A stretch of 64,000 bases of DNA from Amphritea balenae. Lineage in GTDB: Bacteria > Pseudomonadota > Gammaproteobacteria > Pseudomonadales > Balneatricaceae. Of this stretch, positions 1 to 44,416 are shown in pieces (positions within the stretch are counted from its first letter, which is position 1; each line of letters opens with the position of its first letter). The DNA lies in contig NZ_RQXV01000004.1 of assembly GCF_003858655.1 (NCBI RefSeq), positions 124,001-188,000 on the forward strand, given 5' to 3'. Under the pieces are notes generated by a model. That model was given only the letters and a program-made list of their open reading frames with translations, was not told where the DNA came from and searched no databases. The translations under genes and the position numbers were made by a program.

Positions 1-506
1 GTAAGAGTTTCCGCTTAGGCGATCGCCTTCAGGTTCAGGTTGCCCGGGTTGATCTTGATGATCGTAAGATCGACTTCGAGCTGGTTAAACAGCTGGGTGC
101 TGCGGATAAGCAGGGCGTTGCTGAAAAGCCTAAAAAGCAGAGTAAGCGAGAGTTACTGCGTAGCGGTAAGATTCAGATGGCTGAGATGGAGAGCCGTCAG
201 GGGCGCAAACCCGCAGCTAAGGGGAAGAAACCTCATCCCCGTAATCGCTCTGAAGCAAGGTCTCCCTGGAATAAGGCGTCGGATACGCCTGCAAAAGGGG
301 CTGCTAAAGGACCGAGGAAGCGTCCGGTGGCCGATGCTGATAAACGAGATCCTGTTGCTGAAACTGAAGCAGAAAAACGCTCACATAAAAAACCGCGCCT
401 GAGTGAACATGAGAAAGAGGTTATTAAGCTTTCTAAGAAACAGTCAAAGGGTCTGAGCAACAGGGCTAAAAGGCGCAAGCTTAAGAAATTACGTAAAAAA
501 ACCTAG
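1..506 (+). CDS. rnr: Ribonuclease R, C-terminal fragment (5' end outside window)
   Basis: The reading frame is open from base 3 to the TAG at 504-506. Its first residues (FRLGDRLQVQVARVDLDDRK) match the last strands of the S1 RNA-binding domain of RNase R, a processive 3'-5' exoribonuclease that degrades structured RNA. After the S1 domain comes a roughly 110-residue lysine/arginine-rich tail ending NRAKRRKLKKLRKKT; basic tails of this kind are typical of RNase R and contribute to RNA and ribosome binding. An internal ATG at 177 would give only the basic tail and is not a separate gene. The catalytic RNB domain lies upstream of the window, so activity cannot be judged here. Confidence 0.9.
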   Translation, partial: KSFRLGDRLQVQVARVDLDDRKIDFELVKQLGAADKQGVAEKPKKQSKRELLRSGKIQMAEMESRQGRKPAAKGKKPHPRNRSEARSPWNKASDTPAKGAAKGPRKRPVADADKRDPVAETEAEKRSHKKPRLSEHEKEVIKLSKKQSKGLSNRAKRRKLKKLRKKT

Positions 507-538
507 TGCTGGCAATCAGTATTTATTTCTCCTCTTAA

Positions 539-569
539 AATACCGGCTTCGGTTGTCTGGGCCGGTATT
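539..569 (+). terminator. Hairpin downstream of rnr, possible terminator
   Basis: A perfect 9-bp inverted repeat, AATACCGGC (539-547) with GCCGGTATT (561-569), has a 13-base loop and sits 32 bases after the rnr stop. The bases that follow are only moderately T-rich, so an intrinsic terminator is plausible but not certain. Confidence 0.45.
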
Positions 570-915
570 GTCCATATCTATACTGATAGTAATTATTCTG
601 TAATAGTTTTGTATTATTCGGTTGTTTGAAAAAGGCTCGATGGAGCGAGGCTGTTCAATATATCAGTTTGTCTGTTTTCTGAATTTTCACTTAATTTTAT
701 CGCTATATCGCAACTTTTCTTATGTTTATTTGGTTTTCTACTACCAATATGTAGCACGTAAAAGTGTTTGAGTTCTGCTTAAAAATTGACCATAATCATG
801 TTTGAAAAAATAATAATTAAAACTGTGCTGGATCTTCGGTCTTAGCATAGGAATGTAGTTCTCCGGTTGTGGTAAGGCGGGGAGCTGCTCTCAGGATGAG
901 GGTGGGGGACAATCA
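570..915 (+). promoter_or_regulatory. AT-rich intergenic region with candidate promoter for the export island
   Basis: No gene is seen here. A sigma-70-like pair stands at 786-791 (TTGACC) and 809-814 (AATAAT), separated by 17 bases and each matching five of six consensus positions. Transcription would start near 821, giving a leader of about 95 bases before the ATG at 916. The leader ends in a G-rich stretch (900-909, GGGTGGGGGA) that can serve as ribosome binding site. The promoter is predicted by eye only. Confidence 0.4.
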
Positions 916-2259
916 ATGAATTTCAATAAACTGGCGCGTGTTCTGCGGAGCGCGGGGCTTTGCTCTGTGCTGTTTATTTCTGCTGAAAGTCAGGCGGAAA
1001 ATCTTATTCAACTTTATCAGGCTGCGCTGGAAGGTGATCCTCAGCTTCAGGCCGCGTTGTTTGATCATCAGGCTAGTCAGGAAGTGGTTACTCAGGCCTG
1101 GGCAGGTTACCGGCCTACTGTTAGCTTCGATTATGATCAGGTTGAGACTACACAAAATATCGTTAGTAGTGATAATAACCCCTATCAGGATGGTACAACC
1201 TCTTTTCCCTCTACGACCTGGTCTATTACCGTAACTCAGCCCATTTTTCGCTATGCCAACTATGTTCGTATCGGTCAGGCAAAATCTGAACTTCGTCAGG
1301 CAGATGCTGAGTTGGTTGATGCTCAACAAACAATGATGCTCAGGATCTCTGAAGCCTATATGGAAGCACTGGCCGCAAAAGATGAGCTGGGTTTTCTGCA
1401 GGCAGAGCTGAGTGCAGCGCGTCAGCATCTTGAGCAGGCTGAAGGTCGGGAAAATGCTGCAGTAGGTCGGGCGGTAGATCGCTATGATGCGGAAGCACGA
1501 GTCGCCTCGGTTGAGGCTGATTATGCCGAAGCGGATGTCGCTTTGCGGGATGCCTTTGAATCCTTGTATGAAATGACCGGACGAGACCCGGCCCATTTGG
1601 CAGAATTGCAGGCTGAGATTGATCTGGTATTGCCTGTTCCTGCTGATGAACGGCACTGGCTTACTAATGCCATGTCAAACAACCCGGCACTGGTCGCACA
1701 GCGTGAAGCGGTGGATGTCGCCCGGCGTGAAGTGAAACGCCAGAATGCGGGTCATTTTCCAACTCTGGATGCCGTGCTGAGAAATACCAACCAAGACACT
1801 CAGGGCACGTTGTTTGGTGGTGGTAGTGAGGTGGAAACGGAAGAGTTGCAGCTGCGCTTTAATCTGCCAATTTACTCGGGTGGGGCTGTAAGCTCGCAGA
1901 AGCGTGAAGCGGTGGCTCGTTATCACAGCGCCGAACAGGAGCTGACCCGGATAATACGAGCATCCCGGCGTGGCTCGCGTGAAATGTACTGGGGTGTAGT
2001 TAATGCAGTAAAACGTGTTAAAGCACTGAATAAAGCAGTGTCGGCACAGCAGGCGACGCTGGATCTGCGTCGGGCTGCTTTTGATGCCGGCCTGGAAACA
2101 GCCATCAGTGTGCTTGATGCGGAGCGTGATCTCTACTCGGCAAAACGGGATCTCTCCCGTGCCAAATATGATTATCTGGTTAACGGCTTACGCCTGAAGG
2201 CATTAGTGGGTGTGTTGACTCAGGATGATCTGATTCTTGTAAATAATTGGCTGGATTAA
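916..2259 (+). CDS. TolC-family outer-membrane channel protein
   Basis: This 447-residue protein is the outer-membrane exit duct of a tripartite export system. It starts with a Sec signal peptide (basic N-terminus, hydrophobic run, probable cleavage after SQA near residue 27). Two TolC/OEP repeats follow: NLIQLYQAALEGDPQLQAA at the start of the mature chain, then long coiled-coil stretches at roughly 110-210 and 320-430 around beta segments such as WSITVTQPIFRYANY and LQLRFNLPIYSGGAV. Length and layout fit type I secretion TolC homologues. The gene lies 76 bases upstream of the giant gene on the same strand, so it is most likely that protein's dedicated channel. A terminator-like hairpin overlaps its stop codon. 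An efflux role is possible, but no pump gene is adjacent. Confidence 0.9.
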   Translation: MNFNKLARVLRSAGLCSVLFISAESQAENLIQLYQAALEGDPQLQAALFDHQASQEVVTQAWAGYRPTVSFDYDQVETTQNIVSSDNNPYQDGTTSFPSTTWSITVTQPIFRYANYVRIGQAKSELRQADAELVDAQQTMMLRISEAYMEALAAKDELGFLQAELSAARQHLEQAEGRENAAVGRAVDRYDAEARVASVEADYAEADVALRDAFESLYEMTGRDPAHLAELQAEIDLVLPVPADERHWLTNAMSNNPALVAQREAVDVARREVKRQNAGHFPTLDAVLRNTNQDTQGTLFGGGSEVETEELQLRFNLPIYSGGAVSSQKREAVARYHSAEQELTRIIRASRRGSREMYWGVVNAVKRVKALNKAVSAQQATLDLRRAAFDAGLETAISVLDAERDLYSAKRDLSRAKYDYLVNGLRLKALVGVLTQDDLILVNNWLD

Positions 2260-2277
2260 TTATCCGGCCTTTTTTTT
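2249..2277 (+). terminator. Intrinsic terminator overlapping the stop codon of the TolC-like gene
   Basis: GGCTGGA (2249-2255) pairs with TCCGGCC (2263-2269) with one G-U pair and a 7-base loop, and eight T residues follow (2270-2277). The TAA stop (2257-2259) lies in the loop. Translating ribosomes would melt this hairpin, so termination may depend on translation. It could lower transcription into the 37.7-kb gene downstream. Confidence 0.7.
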
Positions 2278-2283
2278 CTGTTT

Positions 2284-2299
2284 TTACCTGATCAGGTAA
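2284..2299. promoter_or_regulatory. Perfect 16-bp palindrome upstream of the giant gene
   Basis: TTACCTGATCAGGTAA reads the same on both strands. It lies in the 76-base gap between the TolC-like gene and the giant gene, just after the terminator T-run and 36 bases before the ATG. The size and symmetry suit a dimeric repressor or activator site. No regulator gene is adjacent and the binding protein is unknown. Confidence 0.4.
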
Positions 2300-2318
2300 G
2301 AGCATAGCAAATGGACGA

Positions 2319-2332
2319 AACGCGGGGGCGTT
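2319..2332 (+). promoter_or_regulatory. Possible structure over the ribosome binding site of the giant gene
   Basis: AACGC (2319-2323) can pair with GCGTT (2328-2332), leaving GGGG in the loop. This G-run is the only Shine-Dalgarno-like sequence before the ATG at 2336. The stem is short, so any effect on translation is speculative. Confidence 0.3.
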
Positions 2333-2335
2333 GCT

Positions 2336-40024
<37,689 letters not shown>

Positions 40025-40039
40025 TAATAAGGAAGCAAC

Positions 40040-40357
40040 ATGGCAGATCAAGAAAAGAAGGTACAGAGCCCGACTATTCGCTGGGATGACTCTAAAATGA
40101 CCAGCACTTACGCCAATGTGTGTAATGTCTCCAGTACCAGGGAAGAAATTACTATGCTGTTTGGCCTGAACCAGGCATGGAATGCACAGCAGAAGCAGCT
40201 GACGATTGAACTGTCAGATCGTATTATTCTTAACCCATACGCTGCTAAGCGGATGGCGACCTTATTGAACGGTGTACTGGCACAATACGAAGAGCGCTTC
40301 GGTGAGATCGGTGAAGGTAGTCCTGAAGCGGCTGAAGCGGTTAAAGCTGAGCATTAA
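40040..40357 (+). CDS. Small DUF3467-type protein
   Basis: This 105-residue soluble protein has the DUF3467 pattern: TIRWDDSKMTSTYANVCNVSSTREEITMLFG, then LSDRIILNPYAAKRMATLLNGVLAQYEERFGE. Members are small proteins of unknown function. The ATG follows the giant gene's stop by 15 bases and has a good ribosome binding site (AAGGA at 40029-40033), so the two are probably co-transcribed. Its place between the giant substrate and the export genes suggests a role with them, for example as a chaperone or regulator; this is inference. No signal peptide or membrane segment is present. Confidence 0.85.
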   Translation: MADQEKKVQSPTIRWDDSKMTSTYANVCNVSSTREEITMLFGLNQAWNAQQKQLTIELSDRIILNPYAAKRMATLLNGVLAQYEERFGEIGEGSPEAAEAVKAEH

Positions 40358-40376
40358 GTTTAAGCTGGCTTGTCAG

Positions 40377-40406
40377 TGCCCGGTTTATACCGGGCATTGT
40401 TGTCTT
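40377..40406 (+). terminator. Hairpin between the DUF3467 gene and the export genes
   Basis: TGCCCGGT (40377-40384) pairs perfectly with ACCGGGCA (40389-40396) around a 4-base loop, followed by TTGTTGTCTTTG. The T-rich tail is imperfect, so partial termination is likely. It would lower expression of the export genes relative to the genes before them. Confidence 0.6.
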
Positions 40407-40430
40407 TGAATGAACTGAAACAGGGTGGTT

Positions 40431-42269
40431 ATGCAGTTAGATTCGCAGTTAGATTCTGAAACCGGTAACGAGTTACTACGCCAGGCCTGGGTGCAGTTTA
40501 GTGGAGCTGAAAGCTATACTGACTACTGTCAATATTGGCTGGAACTGATGTGCACCCGTATCGGTGGCGTCACTATGGCGACACTGGTATTAGATAGCGG
40601 TGAAAATGGCTTTCTCCCTAGTGCGATCTGGCCAGAAAAAAGTCAGCCGGATGAAGAGTTTACCGCACTGATTGAAGAGGGCATTGAAGAGGCGTCCGGA
40701 TTGGTGCATTCCCTGGCGTCCGGTAGTTACGGTGTGGCATTTCCTATTCGGTTGGATGATGAGCTGGCGGGGGTGGTTGCGCTGTCGCTTAATGTCCCGC
40801 ATATCGTGCTGCCTGAAGTAATGGAACAGATTCAGTGGGGTAGCGCCTGGATTGAACTGCTGGTTCGCCGTCAACGGGGTAAAGAACAGACAGAACAGTT
40901 TGATCGCTTGTCCGGCGCGGTTGATCTGCTGGCGGCGGTGCTGAGCGAGGCCCGCTTTCAGCCTTCAGCGTTGCGGTTTGTTAATGAGTTAGCCGCAGCA
41001 TACGGTTGTGATCGAGTAAGCTTTGGTCTGACAAAAAGCCGCCAGACCGAGGTGACTGCGCTGTCCCATAGTGCTCAGTTCGGTAAGAAAATGAATCTGA
41101 TTCGTCGCCTGTCCGGGGTGATGGATGAGGCTATTCTGCAGCGCGGAGTGATCAGCTATAACGCTGCTGCTACGGATGAAAGTCAGCTGGTGATGCGCGA
41201 ACATGCGCAGTTTTCTCAGTCGGGCGGTAACGCTAATATTCTGACTATACCATTACACAGTGGTGATGATTATTTTGGTGCGGTGACACTGGAGCGCCCT
41301 GTAGGTCAGGCATTTGATGAACAGGAACAAGGCCGGATCTGCAGTATTGTTGCCCTGTCTAGTGAGGTGCTGCGCAATAAACAGAATCAGGATAGTTCCT
41401 GGTATCAGCATCTGTATCGCTCGACTAAAACCCAGTTACAACGTTTGTTTGGTGCAGGTTATCTGGGGCGTAAGCTTATCCTCACGAGTATCGCGTTGGT
41501 GTGTCTGTTTTTTACCTTTGCGACAGGGACTTATCGGGTTGCCGCCGACAGTGTGCTAGAGGGCGAGGTCCGTCGTGCGGTGGTTGCGCCATTTGAAGGC
41601 TATCTGGATGATGCGCAGGTAAAGGCCGGTGACAGGGTCAGTGCCGGGCAGGAGATGAGTCGACTGGATGACCGTGATCTGACGTTAGAAAAGCTCGGCT
41701 ACCTCAGTGAAGGTGCTAAGTTACAACGTCAATACGAAGAAGCGGTCGCTAATCGGGACCGGGCTGAAGCTAAGATATTACAAGCGCAGCTGGAACAAAA
41801 CCTGGCGCAGCTCAACCTGATTGAAAGCCAACTGCAACGTACCCGCCTTAAAGCGCCTTTCGATGGCTTAGTGGTGAGTGGTGACCTGAGTCAGCGCTTA
41901 GGCAGTGCGGTAGAGCAGGGTGAGGTGCTGTTTGAAGTCGCCCCCCTTGAACGCTATCGGGTGATTTTGTGGATAGATGAACACCGTATGGCCGATATTG
42001 ATAATGGCCAGCAGGGGCGGTTGATTCTGAACTCATTACCGGAGCAGAGTTTTGCGTTCAGCGTATCCCAGGTGACACCAGTGACTGAAGCCAGAGATGG
42101 TGGTAACTATTTCAGAGTTGAGGCGCAACTGCAGGATATTTCACCGGGTTTACGTCCGGGTATGGAAGGCGTAGGTAAAGTTGAAATTGACGACCGGCGT
42201 TTGATCTGGATCTGGAGTTATCCACTGATTCAGTGGGTGAAACTTAAACTCTGGTCCTGGATTCCCTGA
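40431..42269 (+). CDS. Membrane adaptor with cytoplasmic GAF domains and HlyD-type periplasmic part
   Basis: A 612-residue protein. The first half is cytoplasmic: a region that looks like a degenerate GAF domain (about 10-150) and a clearer GAF domain (about 160-325; LRFVNELAAAYGCDRVSFGL, ILTIPLHSGDDYFGAVTLER). One transmembrane helix follows (about 348-368, LILTSIALVCLFFTFATG), then a HlyD/membrane-fusion part: a biotinyl-lipoyl-like strand set (VVAPFEGYLDDAQVKAGDRV), a short coiled coil (about 425-465), LKAPFDGLVVSGD and a beta-barrel. I chose the ATG at 40431 over the GTG at 40425 because AGGG (40422-40425) then sits at proper spacing. The stop overlaps the next ATG (TGATG). GAF domains on an export adaptor are unusual and suggest signal input. 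Confidence 0.85.
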   Translation: MQLDSQLDSETGNELLRQAWVQFSGAESYTDYCQYWLELMCTRIGGVTMATLVLDSGENGFLPSAIWPEKSQPDEEFTALIEEGIEEASGLVHSLASGSYGVAFPIRLDDELAGVVALSLNVPHIVLPEVMEQIQWGSAWIELLVRRQRGKEQTEQFDRLSGAVDLLAAVLSEARFQPSALRFVNELAAAYGCDRVSFGLTKSRQTEVTALSHSAQFGKKMNLIRRLSGVMDEAILQRGVISYNAAATDESQLVMREHAQFSQSGGNANILTIPLHSGDDYFGAVTLERPVGQAFDEQEQGRICSIVALSSEVLRNKQNQDSSWYQHLYRSTKTQLQRLFGAGYLGRKLILTSIALVCLFFTFATGTYRVAADSVLEGEVRRAVVAPFEGYLDDAQVKAGDRVSAGQEMSRLDDRDLTLEKLGYLSEGAKLQRQYEEAVANRDRAEAKILQAQLEQNLAQLNLIESQLQRTRLKAPFDGLVVSGDLSQRLGSAVEQGEVLFEVAPLERYRVILWIDEHRMADIDNGQQGRLILNSLPEQSFAFSVSQVTPVTEARDGGNYFRVEAQLQDISPGLRPGMEGVGKVEIDDRRLIWIWSYPLIQWVKLKLWSWIP

Positions 42270-44416
42270 TGTCGGCGTCGCTGTTTAGCCCTTTCTGGCA
42301 CCGGGTCGCAGCGGTTAAACCCCGGTTGCGTTCTCATGTTGAGATTAACCGACATATCTATCGTGGTGATGTCTGGTATGTGATTCAGGATGATGCCAGT
42401 GGCCGCTATCATCGCTTTACGCCCCAGGCTTATGCCCTGATCGGGCTCATGGATGGACAGCGGGATCTGGATCAGATCTGGCACAGCGCCGGTGATCAGC
42501 TGGGCGATGATATGCCCTCCCAGGACGAAGTTATCCAGTTATTGTCACAGCTGTATCGGGTTGATCTGGTGCAAACCGATGTTATCCCCGATATTCGTGA
42601 AGCCTCTGAGCGTCGAGATCGTGAACGCCGCAATAAAGTGATGGCGGTGGTGAAGTCACCTCTGGCCATTAAGATCCCACTGTTAGACCCCGAACCCTTT
42701 CTGAACCGCACGGCGGGCCTGAGTCGTTGGCTTTTTAATCCGATAACGGGGCTGATATGGCTCTGGTGTATTGGCTGGGCGTTGATTCAGGCGGGCTATC
42801 ATTGGGATGAGTTGACCGAAAACCTGGCTGACCGGGTGTTGGCGGCAGAAAACCTGTTTCTGATCTGGCTGGTCTATCCGGTGGTTAAACTTATTCATGA
42901 GTTTGGCCATGCTTACGCCCTGAAACGCTGGGGTGGTGAAGTGCATGAGATGGGGGTGATGTTCCTGATTTTTATGCCTATACCCTATGTTGATGCTTCC
43001 TCTTCGGCGGCTTTTCGTAATAAATATCCGCGCATGATGGTTGCCGGTGCCGGCATTATTGTGGAAGCGTTTATCGCGGCGGTGGCAATGGCGGTATGGG
43101 TTTATGCTGAGCCGGGTCTGGTACGTAGTCTGGCGTTTAATACACTGCTGATTGCCGGTGTATCAACGCTGTTATTCAATGGTAACCCCCTGCTACGCTT
43201 TGATGCTTACTATGTATTGTCGGACTTTCTCGAGATTCCAAATCTGGCGGGGCGTGGTACCCGACAAGTCGCTTATCTATGTAAGAAATACCTGTTAGGT
43301 CAGGAGGATTCAGAGTCGCCAGCCTATAGCCGGGGCGAAGCTCGCTGGTTGTTGTTTTATGCGGTTACCAGCTTTATCTATCGGGTTTTTATTACCATCA
43401 GTATTGTGTTGTTTGTCGCCAGTGAACTGTTCTTTATCGGTATTCTTCTGGCTATCTTGTCGCTCTACAATATGTTTGGTAAACCTTTAATTAGCATCAT
43501 TAAATATCTGTTTATGGATCGACGCATGGTACAGAAAAGGGGTCGGGCTGCAGGTGTTACTATTGCAGTATTTGCTATGATCGGGGTGTTGTTATTCGTG
43601 ATACCAGTGCCTCGAATGACGGTTGCTCACGGAATATTCTGGGCACCAGAGTCCGCTCGCCTAATGGCCGCTAGTAATGGTTTTTTAGAGCAGATTAAAA
43701 CCCGCTCCGGTGAGCAGGTCAGTGCGGGGCAGACTTTGTTTGTCAGTCAGAATGATGAGTTGGAATCGCAGCTGGACCGTACGGCCGGACGTATTAAAGA
43801 GTTGCTGGTGCATTACCGTACGGCGGTGGCGGATGAGCGCCAGAATGAAGCCGGAATCATTCAGGAAGAAATTCAACAGGCCCGTGCTGAGTTAAGTCGT
43901 GGTTTAGATGAGAAACGGGATCTGGTTATGCTGAGCCCGGCTGATGGGGTGTTTCAGCTGGCTATGCCGGTTGATCCACAGGACCGTTATATCCCTCGTG
44001 GTACGCTGATGGGCTATCTGCTACAGCCGGGTGAATATCGCATACGGGCGGTCGTGGGTCAGGATGAGGTCGCTGCTGTGCGTAACGATCTACAACAATT
44101 GTCAGTACGTTTATCGGAGAATTTTGATCAGGTTATCGCTGCCCGGCTGGTGGGTGAAATTCCCAGTGCACAAAAGGCTCTTCCCAGTGCAGCACTTTCC
44201 GTTGATGGCGGTGGACAGTTTGCACTAGACCCTGCCGCGCAGGATGCACCTGAAGCCTTTGATCCGGTTTTTATTTTTGATATTCAGATAGAGGATATGC
44301 CGGTGTCCCGCATAGGTGAACGGGTTTATGTACGCTTCGAGCACAGCCCGGAACCGGTGGGCTTTCGCATATACCGCCAGATTCGGCGGACTTTGCTGAG
44401 GGAGCTTGAATTCTGA
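42269..44416 (+). CDS. PqqD-like / M50 zinc peptidase / HlyD-type membrane protein
   Basis: A 715-residue polytopic protein. Residues about 25-110 resemble a PqqD-like winged-helix domain (RGDVWYVIQDDASGRYHRFT, then an LMDGQRDLDQIW helix). The membrane core carries the M50 zinc site HEFGH (His210, Glu211, His214) and the second M50 motif NPLLRFDAYYVLSDF with Asp312, so catalytic residues are intact. After further membrane helices up to about residue 455, the C-terminal part is HlyD-like (FLEQIKTRSGEQVSAGQTLF, coiled coil, MLSPADGVFQLAMP). Similar fusions are annotated as putative peptide zinc metalloproteases near peptide export genes. Start and stop overlap both neighbours by one base. It may process or guide the giant protein; this is inference. 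Confidence 0.85.
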   Translation: MSASLFSPFWHRVAAVKPRLRSHVEINRHIYRGDVWYVIQDDASGRYHRFTPQAYALIGLMDGQRDLDQIWHSAGDQLGDDMPSQDEVIQLLSQLYRVDLVQTDVIPDIREASERRDRERRNKVMAVVKSPLAIKIPLLDPEPFLNRTAGLSRWLFNPITGLIWLWCIGWALIQAGYHWDELTENLADRVLAAENLFLIWLVYPVVKLIHEFGHAYALKRWGGEVHEMGVMFLIFMPIPYVDASSSAAFRNKYPRMMVAGAGIIVEAFIAAVAMAVWVYAEPGLVRSLAFNTLLIAGVSTLLFNGNPLLRFDAYYVLSDFLEIPNLAGRGTRQVAYLCKKYLLGQEDSESPAYSRGEARWLLFYAVTSFIYRVFITISIVLFVASELFFIGILLAILSLYNMFGKPLISIIKYLFMDRRMVQKRGRAAGVTIAVFAMIGVLLFVIPVPRMTVAHGIFWAPESARLMAASNGFLEQIKTRSGEQVSAGQTLFVSQNDELESQLDRTAGRIKELLVHYRTAVADERQNEAGIIQEEIQQARAELSRGLDEKRDLVMLSPADGVFQLAMPVDPQDRYIPRGTLMGYLLQPGEYRIRAVVGQDEVAAVRNDLQQLSVRLSENFDQVIAARLVGEIPSAQKALPSAALSVDGGGQFALDPAAQDAPEAFDPVFIFDIQIEDMPVSRIGERVYVRFEHSPEPVGFRIYRQIRRTLLRELEF

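Noticed and set aside
913-1656. Long minus-strand frame opposite the TolC-like gene (247 codons)
   Set aside because: It mirrors the coding strand of a well-supported gene, has no family features and no ribosome binding site.
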